DNA of 64,000 bases from [Mycobacterium] vasticus (GTDB lineage: Bacteria; Actinomycetota; Actinomycetes; Mycobacteriales; Mycobacteriaceae). The position numbers and the translations under genes were made by a program. The stretch is from the NCBI RefSeq assembly GCF_020181595.1, contig NZ_CP084028.1, positions 3,767,132 through 3,831,131 of the forward strand. Direction: 5' to 3'. Shown one piece after another: positions 7,411-16,210 of this stretch. Numbering within the stretch: position 1 is the stretch's first letter; each line of letters opens with the position of its first letter. The notes beneath the pieces were generated by a model. It was not told where the DNA came from. It made no database searches and saw nothing but the letters and a program-made list of their open reading frames with translations.

Positions 7411-8199
7411 TCAGGCCCGCTGGCTGGAAACCGAGATGACCTCGCCGGTCAGGTAACTGGAGTAGTCGCTGGCAAGGAACGCGATGGTGGTGGCGATCTC
7501 CCACGGCTCGGCGGCCCGGCCGAAGGCCTCACCCTCCGACAACCGGTCCAGCAGTTCGGCGGAGCTGGTCTTCTCCAGGAACTTGTGCCGGGCGATCGAC
7601 GGCGAGACGGCGTTGATACGCACGCCGTAGTCGACTGCCTCGATCGCGCTGCACCGGGTCAGCGCCATCACGCCGGCCTTGGCTGCGGCGTAGTGGGACT
7701 GGGAATGCTGTGCGCGCCAACCCAACACACTGGCGTTGTTGACGATCACCCCGCCGTGGTCCACGCCCCGGAAGTATCGCAGCGCGGCGCGGGTCGCCCG
7801 CATCACCGAGGTGAGCGTGACGTCCAGGACGCGGTCCCACTCGTCGTCGGTCATGTCGATGACCGGGGTCTGCCCGCCCAGGCCGGCGTTGTTGACCAGC
7901 ACGTCGAGCCGGCCCATCTTGGCCACAGCCTCGTCGAACAGCGCGTCCACCGCGGCGGTGGATGTGACGTCGCAGACCACGCCCTCCACCCGGCCCAGCC
8001 CGAGGGCGGCCAGTTCGTCGCGGGTCTCGGTCAGGCGGCGCTCGTGGTAGTCGGAGACCACGACGTCGGCGCCCTCGAGCAGCGCCCGTCGCGCGGTGGT
8101 GGAGCCGATGCCGGTACCGGCGGCTGCGGTGACCAGCACGGTCTTGCCCCCCAGCAGCCCGTGTCCGGCGATCTCCTCCGGCGCTTGCGTCAGGTTCAT
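7411..8199 (-). CDS. ipdF: IpdF, SDR-family 5-hydroxy-HIP-CoA dehydrogenase
   Basis: This is a 262-aa short-chain dehydrogenase/reductase. The nucleotide site TAAAGTGIGSTTARR is near residue 30, NNAG near 110, and the catalytic Ser/Tyr/Lys appear in NNASVLG and SHYAAAKAG. In HIP catabolism IpdF oxidises the 5-OH group of the indanone propionyl-CoA intermediate. The start ATG at 8199 overlaps the fadE30 TGA by 4 bp, so it is translationally coupled to fadE30. The longer open frame reading in from fadE30 is a shadow. Confidence 0.93.
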   Translation of the reverse strand: MNLTQAPEEIAGHGLLGGKTVLVTAAAGTGIGSTTARRALLEGADVVVSDYHERRLTETRDELAALGLGRVEGVVCDVTSTAAVDALFDEAVAKMGRLDVLVNNAGLGGQTPVIDMTDDEWDRVLDVTLTSVMRATRAALRYFRGVDHGGVIVNNASVLGWRAQHSQSHYAAAKAGVMALTRCSAIEAVDYGVRINAVSPSIARHKFLEKTSSAELLDRLSEGEAFGRAAEPWEIATTIAFLASDYSSYLTGEVISVSSQRA

Positions 8200-9344
8200 C
8201 CCTTTGCCTCTCGGGGTAGGCCGAGAACCCGCTCGGCGATGATGTTGCGCTGAATCTCGTTGGACCCGCCGTAGATGGTGTCCGAGCGGGTGAACAGGTA
8301 GAGCCGCTGCCATTCGTCGAACTCGCCGTCGGCCAGCACCATCGAGTCGCGCCCGATCACATCCATGGCCAGCTCGCCCAGGTCGCGATGCCAGTTGGCC
8401 CACAACAGTTTCGAGACGTTGTCCTGCCCGGGCTGCTCCACGTCCATGGTGGCCAACGCATACGACCGCATCGACCGCAGGCCCACCCAGGCCCGGGCGA
8501 GCCGTTCGCGGATCAGCGGGTCTTCGGCGGCGCCGTTGCGCGCGGCGAGCTCGGCCAGTGCGGAAAGTTCACGGGCGTAACGGATCTGCTGGCCGAGGGT
8601 GGACACGCCGCGCTCGAAGGTGAGCGTGCCCATCGCGACCTTCCAGCCGTCGCCGGGCTCGCCGACCACCAGGTCGGCCTCGGTGCGAGCGTCGTCGAAG
8701 AACACCTCGTTGAACTCCGAGGTGCCGGTGAGCTGCACGATGGGGCGGATCTCGACTCCCGGCTGGTCCAGCGGCACCAGCAGGTAGGACAGCCCGTTGT
8801 GCCGCTTGGAGCCCTTCTCGGTGCGGGCGACCACGAAGCACCACTGCGACAGGTGCGCCAGGGAGGTCCAGACCTTCTGGCCGTTAATCACCCAGGCGTC
8901 GCCGTCAAGCACCGCGGTGGTGGCCACGTTGGCCAGGTCGCTGCCGGCGCCGGGCTCGGAGTAGCCCTGGCACCACAACTCGGTGACATTGCGAATGCCC
9001 GGCAGGAAGCGCTTCTGCTGTTCGGGAGTGCCGAACGCGATCAGCGTCGGACCGAGCAGCTCTTCGCCGAGGTGGTTGACCTTGTCCGGCGCGTCGGCGC
9101 GGGCGTATTCCTCGTAGAACGCCACTCGGTGCGCCACCGACAGACCGCGCCCGCCGTGTTCGACCGGCCAGCCCAGACAGGTCAGCCCGGCGTCGGCCAG
9201 ATGGCGGTTCCACGCGGCGCGTTCCTCGAACGCCTCGTGTTCGCGGCCCGGGCCGCCGAGGCCCTTGAGCTTGGCGAAGTCGCCGACCAGGTTGTCTGCC
9301 AGCCATGCGCGGACCTCGGCCCGGAACTCCTCGACTGCTTGCAC
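8196..9344 (-). CDS. fadE30: FadE30, acyl-CoA dehydrogenase (HIP-CoA)
   Basis: This 382-aa acyl-CoA dehydrogenase is the enzyme that dehydrogenates HIP-CoA after FadD3 activation. Typical ACAD motifs are present: WCQGYSEPGAGSDLA near residue 125, GQKVWTSLAHL near 155, and the C-terminal YGGSNEIQRNIIAERVLGLP. The start is a GTG at 9344, 17 bp from the KstR2 operator. It heads the leftward operon fadE30-ipdF-kstR2-fadA6 and is divergent from fadD3. Confidence 0.94.
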   Translation of the reverse strand: MQAVEEFRAEVRAWLADNLVGDFAKLKGLGGPGREHEAFEERAAWNRHLADAGLTCLGWPVEHGGRGLSVAHRVAFYEEYARADAPDKVNHLGEELLGPTLIAFGTPEQQKRFLPGIRNVTELWCQGYSEPGAGSDLANVATTAVLDGDAWVINGQKVWTSLAHLSQWCFVVARTEKGSKRHNGLSYLLVPLDQPGVEIRPIVQLTGTSEFNEVFFDDARTEADLVVGEPGDGWKVAMGTLTFERGVSTLGQQIRYARELSALAELAARNGAAEDPLIRERLARAWVGLRSMRSYALATMDVEQPGQDNVSKLLWANWHRDLGELAMDVIGRDSMVLADGEFDEWQRLYLFTRSDTIYGGSNEIQRNIIAERVLGLPREAKG

Positions 9345-9360
9345 CCCTGTAGGCTAACCT

Positions 9361-9374
9361 ACCAAGCACTTGCT
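9361..9374. promoter_or_regulatory. KstR2 operator between fadE30 and fadD3
   Basis: The 14-bp sequence accaagcacttgct matches the published KstR2 consensus AnCAAGnnCTTGnT at every fixed position. It lies 17 bp upstream of the fadE30 start and 37 bp upstream of fadD3, so one site can repress both directions. Confidence 0.92.
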
Positions 9375-9410
9375 CGGCTACGAGCCATCGAACACACCAG
9401 GGAGTCCCCG

Positions 9411-10952
9411 ATGTCTAGCCACCCGCGGACCACGCCTGCGGCCCTGGACCACATCGCGGGCGAACTCCCCGACCATCACGCGCTGCTCACCGACGATATC
9501 GGCCTCACCTACGGCCAGTTGCGCAGCGAGGTGCGCCGGGTCGCGGCCGCGCTGATCGCCCTCGGAGTCCAGGCCGGTGACCGGGTCGCGCTGTGGTCGC
9601 CGAACACCTGGCACTGGGTCGTCACCTGCCTGGGCACCCACTACGCCGGCGCGGTGCTGGTGCCGCTGAACACCCGCTACACCGCGTCGGAGGCCGGCGA
9701 CATCCTGGCCCGCAGCAAAGCCAAGGTGCTGGTCGGCATGGGCCGGTTCCTCAAGGCCGACCGCCTGGCGGAACTGGACCGCACCGCACTGCCGCATCTG
9801 CAGCATCTGCAGCACATGGTCCGCATTCCCATCGAAATTCAAGACGGCACCTGGGACGAGTTCATCGCCGCCGGCGCGTCGATCAGCGACGACGAGATCG
9901 ATGCCCGGGCTGCGGCCGTGCAGCCCGACGACCTCTCCGACGTCCTGTTCACCTCCGGCACCACCGGCCGCAGCAAAGGCGTGCTGTGCGCACACCGGCA
10001 GTCGCTGGCCGGGCCGGCGGCTTGGGCCGACTGCGGACAGATGACCGCCGACGACCGCTACCTGTGCATCAACCCGTTCTTCCACAACTTCGGCTACAAG
10101 GCCGGCATCCTGGCCTGCCTGCAGACCGGCGCCACCCTGATCCCGCAGCTGACCTTCGACCCGGCCGGGGCGCTGCGCGCCATCGAGCAGCACAAGATCA
10201 CCGTGCTGCCCGGCCCGCCGACCATCTACCAGACCTTGCTGGATCACCCCGAGCGCGACAACCACGACCTGAGCTCGCTGCGCTTCGCGGTGACCGGGGC
10301 GGCCACCGTGCCGGTGGTGCTGATCGAGCGGATGCAGACCGAGCTCGACATCGACATCGTGCTGACCGCGTACGGCCTGACCGAGTCCGGCGGGTTCGGC
10401 ACCATGTGCCGGGCCGACGACGACGCCGTCACCGTCGCCACCACCTGCGGGCGCCCGATCGGCGACTTCGAGCTGCGGATCGATGGATCCGATTCCGGTG
10501 AGGTGCTGCTGCGCAGCGACAACATCATGCTCGGCTACCTCGACGACCCCGAGGCCACCGCCGCGGCGATCGACGCCGACGGATGGCTGCACACCGGCGA
10601 CATCGGCACCGTGGATGCGGCCGGAAACCTGCGGATCACCGACCGGCTCAAGGACATGTACATCTGCGGTGGCTTCAACGTCTACCCCGCCGAGATCGAG
10701 CAGGTACTCGCCCGCCTCGACGGGGTGGCCGACGCCGCGGTGATCGGGATCCCCGACGAGCGACTGGGTGAGGTGGGACGGGCCTTCATCGTCCGCCGGC
10801 CCGGTGCCGAGCTGAGCGAAGAAGCGGTGATCGCTTACGCACGTGAGCATTTGGCGAACTTCAAGGCACCCCGAGTGGTGACCTTCATCGACTCCCTGCC
10901 ACGCAATCCAGGCGGCAAGGTGGTTAAACCGCAGTTGAGAGAGTGGGCCTGA
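9411..10952 (+). CDS. fadD3: FadD3, HIP-CoA synthetase
   Basis: This 513-aa ANL-superfamily adenylating enzyme activates HIP, the two-ring product of cholesterol A/B-ring cleavage, to HIP-CoA. Visible motifs are the AMP-binding loop LFTSGTTGRSKGVL near residue 180, YGLTESGGFG near 323, the hinge region LHTGDIG near 390 and the C-terminal lysine motif NPGGKVVKP. The ATG at 9411 has a gggag site 7 bp upstream; the open frame upstream shadows fadE30. Its TGA overlaps the ATG of fadE31 (TGATG). HIP-CoA is the inducer of KstR2, so this enzyme controls its own derepression. Confidence 0.95.
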   Translation: MSSHPRTTPAALDHIAGELPDHHALLTDDIGLTYGQLRSEVRRVAAALIALGVQAGDRVALWSPNTWHWVVTCLGTHYAGAVLVPLNTRYTASEAGDILARSKAKVLVGMGRFLKADRLAELDRTALPHLQHLQHMVRIPIEIQDGTWDEFIAAGASISDDEIDARAAAVQPDDLSDVLFTSGTTGRSKGVLCAHRQSLAGPAAWADCGQMTADDRYLCINPFFHNFGYKAGILACLQTGATLIPQLTFDPAGALRAIEQHKITVLPGPPTIYQTLLDHPERDNHDLSSLRFAVTGAATVPVVLIERMQTELDIDIVLTAYGLTESGGFGTMCRADDDAVTVATTCGRPIGDFELRIDGSDSGEVLLRSDNIMLGYLDDPEATAAAIDADGWLHTGDIGTVDAAGNLRITDRLKDMYICGGFNVYPAEIEQVLARLDGVADAAVIGIPDERLGEVGRAFIVRRPGAELSEEAVIAYAREHLANFKAPRVVTFIDSLPRNPGGKVVKPQLREWA

Positions 10953-12085
10953 TGGACCTGAATTTCGACGACGAGACCGAGGCCTTCCGGGCCGAGGTCC
11001 GAACGTTCCTGGAGGACAATCGGGCGTCGTTCCCGACTGACTCCTACGACACCGCCGAGGGTTTCGAGCAGCACCGCCGCTGGGACAAGGTGCTGTTCGA
11101 CGCCGGCCTGTCGGTGATCGCCTGGCCGAAGAAATACGGCGGCCGCGACGCCAGCATGCTGCAGTGGGTGGTCTACGAAGAGGAGTACTTCCGCTCCGGT
11201 GCGCCCGGCCGGGCCAGCGCCAACGGCACCTCGATGCTGGCGCCGACGCTGTTCGCCCACGGCACGCAAGAGCAGCTCGACCGCATCCTGCCGAAAATGG
11301 CCTCCGGCGAGGAGATCTGGGCCCAAGCGTGGTCGGAGCCCGAGTCCGGCAGTGACCTGGCGTCGCTGCGATCGACGGCCACCAAGGTCGACGGTGGCTG
11401 GAAACTCAACGGGCAGAAGATCTGGAGCTCGCGGGCCCCGTTCGGCGAACGCGGCTTCGGACTGTTCCGCTCCGACCCCGAAGCCCAGCGTCACCACGGC
11501 CTGACCTACTTCATGTTCGACCTGAAAGCCGACGGGATCACCGTGCGCGCCATCGAACAGCTCGGCGGTGAGACCGGTTTCGGCGAGATCTTCCTCGACG
11601 ACGTGTTCGTTCCAGACGAGGACGTGATCGGCGAGCCGAACGAGGGCTGGCGCGCGGCCATGAGCACGTCGAGCAATGAGCGCGGCATGAGCCTGCGCAG
11701 CCCCGCCCGCTTCGTGGTGGGTGCCGAGAAGCTGGCGGCGATGTGGAAAGAGCGCGGCGCCGATCCGGTGTTCACCGACCGCGTCGCCGACGCCTGGATC
11801 TCCGCGCAGGCCTACCGGTTGCAGACATTCGGCACCGTGACCCGGCTGGCTGCCGGCGGTGAGCTGGGCGCGGAATCCTCGGTGACCAAGGTGTTCTGGT
11901 CGGATCTCGACGTTGCGCTGCACCAGACCGGCCTGGACATCCGTGGCGCCGACGGGGAACTCGCCGACGCCTGGACCCACGGCTACCTGTTCTCGCTCGG
12001 CGGCCCGATCTACGCCGGCACCAACGAGATCCAGCGCAACATCATCGCCGAGCGGCTGCTGGGCCTGCCCCGGGAGAAGAAGTGA
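10952..12085 (+). CDS. fadE31: FadE31, acyl-CoA dehydrogenase subunit
   Basis: This 377-aa acyl-CoA dehydrogenase is known in M. tuberculosis to form heterotetramers with FadE32 or FadE33. Motifs: WAQAWSEPESGSDLA near residue 130, GQKIWSSRAPFG near 155, and YAGTNEIQRNIIAERLLGLP at the end. I use the ATG at 10952, which overlaps the fadD3 stop by one base, rather than the ATG three codons earlier. It ends with a GTGA overlap into fadE32. It acts late in C/D-ring degradation. Confidence 0.93.
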   Translation: MDLNFDDETEAFRAEVRTFLEDNRASFPTDSYDTAEGFEQHRRWDKVLFDAGLSVIAWPKKYGGRDASMLQWVVYEEEYFRSGAPGRASANGTSMLAPTLFAHGTQEQLDRILPKMASGEEIWAQAWSEPESGSDLASLRSTATKVDGGWKLNGQKIWSSRAPFGERGFGLFRSDPEAQRHHGLTYFMFDLKADGITVRAIEQLGGETGFGEIFLDDVFVPDEDVIGEPNEGWRAAMSTSSNERGMSLRSPARFVVGAEKLAAMWKERGADPVFTDRVADAWISAQAYRLQTFGTVTRLAAGGELGAESSVTKVFWSDLDVALHQTGLDIRGADGELADAWTHGYLFSLGGPIYAGTNEIQRNIIAERLLGLPREKK

Positions 12086-13047
12086 AATTCGATCTAGACC
12101 AAGAGCAGCGCGACTTCGCGGCCAGCATCGACGCGGCCCTGGGCGCCGCCGACGTCCCCGGTGCGGTGCGCGCCTGGTCATCGGGTGACACCGCGGCCGG
12201 TAAGCGGGTGTGGAACCAGCTGTCCGAGCTCGGCGTCACCGCCCTGGCCGTGCCGGAGGAGTTCGACGGTATCGGCGCCCACCCGGTGGACCTGGTGGTG
12301 GCCATCGAGGCACTGGGCCGCTGGTGCGTGCCCGGGCCGGTGGTGGAGTCGATCGCGGTGGCACCGACGCTGCTGGCCGGCTCGCCCGATGCCGCGGCGC
12401 AACTGGCCGGGCTGGCCGCCGGTGAGCTGATCGCCAGCGTGGCGCTGCCGCCGCACACCCCGCGGGCCGTGGACGCCGCGGCCGCCGACCTCGTTCTGCT
12501 GGCCCAGAACGGGACAGCGTCGGTAGCGCAGGCCGGTGCCCGGCACGCTTCGGTGGACCCCAGCCGCGGCGTCTTCGACGTCACCGCGACCGGCGAGTCC
12601 TGGGACGCCGACACCGCCCGTGCCTACGAGCTGGGCGCCCTGGGCACCGCCGCGCAGCTGATCGGCGCCGGACAGGCGATGCTGGACACCGCGGTCGACT
12701 ACGCCAAGCAGCGCACGCAGTTCGGCCGGGTGATCGGCGGCTACCAGGCCATCAAGCACAAGCTGGCCGACGTGCACATCGCTCTGGAGCTGGCCCGGCC
12801 GCTGGTGTACGGCGCGGCGCTCTCCCTCGCTGAGGGCTCTGCCGACACCGCCCGCGACGTCAGCGCCGCCAAGGTGGCCGCGTCCGACGCCGCCCTGCTG
12901 GCCGCGCACTCGGCGCTGCAGACCCACGGCGCCATCGGCTTCACCAGCGAATGCGACCTGTCCCTGTGGCTGCTGCGGGTGCAGGCGCTGCGCCCGGCCT
13001 GGGGCGATCCCACCGCCCACCGGCGTCGAGTGTTGGAGGCGATCTAA
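12082..13047 (+). CDS. fadE32: FadE32, acyl-CoA dehydrogenase partner subunit
   Basis: This 321-aa protein is shorter than a full acyl-CoA dehydrogenase, as expected for the partner subunit of FadE31. It retains the C-terminal helical domain (VDYAKQRTQFGRVIGGYQAI near residue 200 and LQTHGAIGFTSECDLSLWL near 280) but its N-terminal half is divergent. Start GTG at 12082, overlapping the fadE31 stop by 4 bp; the TAA is immediately followed by the GTG of fadE33. The three genes form a tight operon. Confidence 0.92.
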   Translation: MKFDLDQEQRDFAASIDAALGAADVPGAVRAWSSGDTAAGKRVWNQLSELGVTALAVPEEFDGIGAHPVDLVVAIEALGRWCVPGPVVESIAVAPTLLAGSPDAAAQLAGLAAGELIASVALPPHTPRAVDAAAADLVLLAQNGTASVAQAGARHASVDPSRGVFDVTATGESWDADTARAYELGALGTAAQLIGAGQAMLDTAVDYAKQRTQFGRVIGGYQAIKHKLADVHIALELARPLVYGAALSLAEGSADTARDVSAAKVAASDAALLAAHSALQTHGAIGFTSECDLSLWLLRVQALRPAWGDPTAHRRRVLEAI

Positions 13048-14007
13048 GTGGCCCGTAACGAAGAACGCGACCTGCTGCGCCAGACCGTGGCCGCACTGGT
13101 CGACAGGCACGCCGGCCCCGAAGCGGTACGGGCGGCGATGGAGTCCGAGCGCGGCTACGACGAGAGCCTCTGGCAGCTGCTGTGCGAGCAGGTCGGCGCC
13201 GCGGCCCTGGTGGTGCCCGAGGAACTCGGCGGAGCCGGTGGCGAACTTGGCGATGCCGCAGTGGTTCTCGAGGAGCTGGGCAAGGCACTGGTGCCCACCC
13301 CGCTACTGGGCACCATCCTCGCCGAACTGGCACTGCTGGCCGCGCCCGAACCCGACGCCGACACCCTGGAGAACCTGGCCGCCGGCGCAACGATCGGAAC
13401 CGTGGTCTTCGGCGACGACAACACGGCGCTCAACGGCGACGTCCTCGGCCCGGACGACGTCGTTATCGGCGCCCAGGACGGTCAACTGCAGCGCTGGACC
13501 GCATTTCGCGCCGAGCCGCTGGCCACCATGGACCCGACCCGGCGGCTGGGCCGGATCACCGCCGAGGCGAGCGCACCGATCGGGGCCGACCCCGGCATCG
13601 CGGACTACGCGGCGATCCTGCTGGCCGCCGAGCAGATCGGCACGGCAGCCCGCTGTTTGGACCTGACCGTGGAGTACACCAAGAGCCGGGTGCAGTTCGG
13701 CCGGCCGATCGGCAGCTTCCAGGCGCTCAAGCACCGGATGGCCGATCTGTTCGTCGCGGTCTCGGCCGCCCGCGCCGTCGTCGACGACGCGATTGCCGAA
13801 CCGACGCCGACGTCGGCGGCGCTGGCCCGAGTGGTCGCCAGCGAGGCGCTGAGCAAGGTGGCGGGCGAGGCCGTGCAGCTGCACGGCGGTATCGCGATCA
13901 CCTGGGAGAGCGACATCCAGCTGTACTTCAAACGCGCACACGGCAGTTCGCAGCTGCTGGGCCTTCCGGCAGAGCATCTGCGGCGGTTGCAGGCCGAGGT
14001 GCTGTAG
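13048..14007 (+). CDS. fadE33: FadE33, acyl-CoA dehydrogenase partner subunit
   Basis: This 319-aa partner subunit belongs to the same class as FadE32. The C-terminal ACAD domain is recognisable (VEYTKSRVQFGRPIGSFQAL near residue 210, AVQLHGGIAITWESDIQLYF near 272). Its GTG start abuts the fadE32 TAA. After it comes a 20-bp gap and then the choloylglycine-hydrolase-family gene, which interrupts the usual fadE33-aspB neighbourhood. Confidence 0.92.
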   Translation: MARNEERDLLRQTVAALVDRHAGPEAVRAAMESERGYDESLWQLLCEQVGAAALVVPEELGGAGGELGDAAVVLEELGKALVPTPLLGTILAELALLAAPEPDADTLENLAAGATIGTVVFGDDNTALNGDVLGPDDVVIGAQDGQLQRWTAFRAEPLATMDPTRRLGRITAEASAPIGADPGIADYAAILLAAEQIGTAARCLDLTVEYTKSRVQFGRPIGSFQALKHRMADLFVAVSAARAVVDDAIAEPTPTSAALARVVASEALSKVAGEAVQLHGGIAITWESDIQLYFKRAHGSSQLLGLPAEHLRRLQAEVL

Positions 14008-14027
14008 AAGCCAGTACGGTAAGGCGC

Positions 14028-15008
14028 ATGTGTACTCGCCTGGTCTACCTGGGACCAAACGGCAACATCATCACCGGACGGTCCATGGACTGGAAGGTGG
14101 ACCTGGCCACCGACCTGTGGGCATTCCCCCGCGGGATGGCGCGCAGCGGCCAGGCGGGCGCGAACTCGGTTCAGTGGACCTCCCGCTACGCCAGCGTGAC
14201 CGCCAGCGCCTACAACGTGTGCACCACCGACGGTTTGAACGAAGCCGGCCTGTCGGCCAACCTGCTGTGGCTGGCCGAATCCGAATACCCCGCCTACGAC
14301 GGCTCCCGGCCGGGGCTGTCGGTGGCAGCCTGGGCGCAGTACGTGCTCGACAACTTCGGCACGGTGGCCGAAGCCGTTGCGACCCTGAGCACCGAACCGT
14401 TCGCCGTCGTCACCGACGGAGTTCCCGGCGAGGACCGGCTGGCCACCCTGCATCTGTCGATATCGGATGCCACCGGGGACAGTGCGATCGTGGAATACAT
14501 TGGCGGCAAACAGGTCATCCACCACCATCGCGACTACCAGGTGATGACGAACTCGCCGATCTTCGACCAGCAACTGGCGATCAACGCCTACTGGGAGCAG
14601 CTCGGCGGAACCGTGATGCTGCCCGGCACCAACCGTGCCGCAGACCGGTTCGCCCGGGCGTCGTTCTACGTCAACGCGATACCGAAGGTCGAGGACCCGA
14701 TAGTCGCGCTGGCGTCGGTGCTGAGCGTGGTGCGCAACGTGTCGGTGCCGTTCGGCATCTCCACCCCTGACGAACCGAACATCTCCTCAACCCGCTGGCG
14801 CACGGTCGCCCACCACACCCGCAGGCTGTACCTGTTCGAGTCGGCGTTGACACCCAACGTGTTCTGGGTAGATCTCGCCAAGCTCGACCTCGCCGAGGGC
14901 ACCGATACCCGCAAACTCGACCTCACCGGCGGCACCGCGCTGGCCGGCGAGAGCTCGGCGCATTTCGTTGCGGCCGAACCGTTCACGTTCTTAGGACTGT
15001 CCGCATGA
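14028..15008 (+). CDS. Choloylglycine hydrolase-family (Ntn) amidase
   Basis: This 326-aa protein belongs to the linear-amide C-N hydrolase family (bile salt hydrolase, penicillin V acylase; PF02275). The Ntn nucleophile C2 follows the initiator Met (MCTRLVYLG). R18 and D21 lie in GRSMDW, N71 in DGLNEAGLSANLL, N175 in QVMTNSPIFDQQL and Arg residues 207/210 in DRFARASF. Positions of C2, R18, D21 and N175 agree with those I recall for clostridial bile salt hydrolase. No signal peptide is possible because Cys2 must be N-terminal. It lies 20 bp after fadE33 and overlaps aspB by an ATGA, so it is part of the steroid operon. Bile-acid deconjugation is an inference; penicillin V or acyl-homoserine-lactone amide activity are alternatives. 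Confidence 0.85.
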   Translation: MCTRLVYLGPNGNIITGRSMDWKVDLATDLWAFPRGMARSGQAGANSVQWTSRYASVTASAYNVCTTDGLNEAGLSANLLWLAESEYPAYDGSRPGLSVAAWAQYVLDNFGTVAEAVATLSTEPFAVVTDGVPGEDRLATLHLSISDATGDSAIVEYIGGKQVIHHHRDYQVMTNSPIFDQQLAINAYWEQLGGTVMLPGTNRAADRFARASFYVNAIPKVEDPIVALASVLSVVRNVSVPFGISTPDEPNISSTRWRTVAHHTRRLYLFESALTPNVFWVDLAKLDLAEGTDTRKLDLTGGTALAGESSAHFVAAEPFTFLGLSA

Positions 15009-16171
15009 CCGATCGTGTCGCGCTGCGCGCCGGTATCCCGCCCTTCCACGTCATGGATGTGTGGCTGGCCGCCGCCGAACGCCAGCGCAGCCACGGCGAC
15101 CTGGTGAACCTGTCGGCGGGTCAGCCAAGCGTCGGCGCACCCGAACCCGTGCGCGCCGCCGCCGCGGACGCCCTGCGGCGCAACCAGTTGGGATACACCG
15201 TCGCGCTGGGAATCCCGGAGCTGCGTACGGCCATCGCCGGCTCGTATGCCGACCGCTACGGGGTGAGCGTGGACCCGGACGACGTGGTGGTGACCACGGG
15301 TTCCTCGGGCGGTTTCCTGCTGGCGTTCCTGGCCTGCTTCGACGCCGGTGATCGGGTGGCGATCGCCAGCCCCGGCTATCCCTGCTACCGCAACATCCTG
15401 ACCGCGTTGGGCTGCGAGGTGGTGGAGATCCCGTGCGGACCGGAGACCCGCTTCCAGCCCACCGCGGCCATGCTGGCCGAAATCGAGGGGCCGCTGGCCG
15501 GGGTGATCGTGGCCAGCCCCGCCAATCCGACCGGGACCGTGCTGGAGCCGGCGGAGCTGGCCGCGATCGCCACCTGGTGCGACGACGCCGGGGTGCGGCT
15601 GATCAGCGACGAGGTCTACCACGGCCTGGTCTATGACGGCGCCCCGCAGACCAGCTGCGCCTGGCAGACCTCACGCAACGCGGTGGTGGCCAACAGCTTC
15701 TCGAAGTACTACGCGATGACGGGCTGGCGGCTGGGCTGGCTGCTGGTGCCGCCGGCGCTGCGGCGGGCGGTGGACCGGCTCACCGGCAACTTCACCATCT
15801 GCCCGCCGGTGCTGTCCCAGTACGCGGCGGTCGCGGCCTTCACGCCGGAAGCCGTCGCCGAAGCGCAGGGCCACCTGCGGCATTACGCGGCCAACCGGGA
15901 GCTGCTGCTGGGCGGCCTGCGCGACATCGGCATCGACCGGCTGGCACCCACAGATGGGGCGTTCTACGTCTACGCCGACCTTGCCGAGCACACCGACGAC
16001 TCGCTGGCATTCTGCGCCCGACTGCTGGCCGAGACCGGGCTGGCGCTGGCCCCGGGCATCGATTTCGACACCGAACGCGGCAACACCTTCGTCCGGTTGT
16101 CGTTCGCCGGCCCCACCGCCGATATCTCCGAAGCCCTGCACCGCCTCGGCACCTGGCTGCCGCTCCGGTAG
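15005..16171 (+). CDS. aspB: AspB-like class I/II aminotransferase (PLP)
   Basis: This is a 388-aa fold-type I PLP aminotransferase. Visible elements are NLSAGQPSVGAPEPV near residue 37, SPANPTGTVLEPAEL near 170 (Asn of PLP site), ISDEVYHGLVYDG near 200 and the Schiff-base lysine in NSFSKYYAMTGWRLGW near 235. The start overlaps the upstream amidase stop (ATGA at 15005-15008). The gene is the positional match of Rv3565. Its amino-acid substrate cannot be read from sequence; a link to taurine or glycine released upstream is speculative. Confidence 0.88.
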   Translation: MTDRVALRAGIPPFHVMDVWLAAAERQRSHGDLVNLSAGQPSVGAPEPVRAAAADALRRNQLGYTVALGIPELRTAIAGSYADRYGVSVDPDDVVVTTGSSGGFLLAFLACFDAGDRVAIASPGYPCYRNILTALGCEVVEIPCGPETRFQPTAAMLAEIEGPLAGVIVASPANPTGTVLEPAELAAIATWCDDAGVRLISDEVYHGLVYDGAPQTSCAWQTSRNAVVANSFSKYYAMTGWRLGWLLVPPALRRAVDRLTGNFTICPPVLSQYAAVAAFTPEAVAEAQGHLRHYAANRELLLGGLRDIGIDRLAPTDGAFYVYADLAEHTDDSLAFCARLLAETGLALAPGIDFDTERGNTFVRLSFAGPTADISEALHRLGTWLPLR

Positions 16172-16210
16172 GTTGGCTACAGGCTCGAATCGATTGAAGG
16201 GACCACACCC

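Noticed and set aside
9378..10850. A 490-aa open frame on the minus strand
   Set aside because: It is antisense to fadD3, which has all ANL motifs; composition is typical of a shadow frame.
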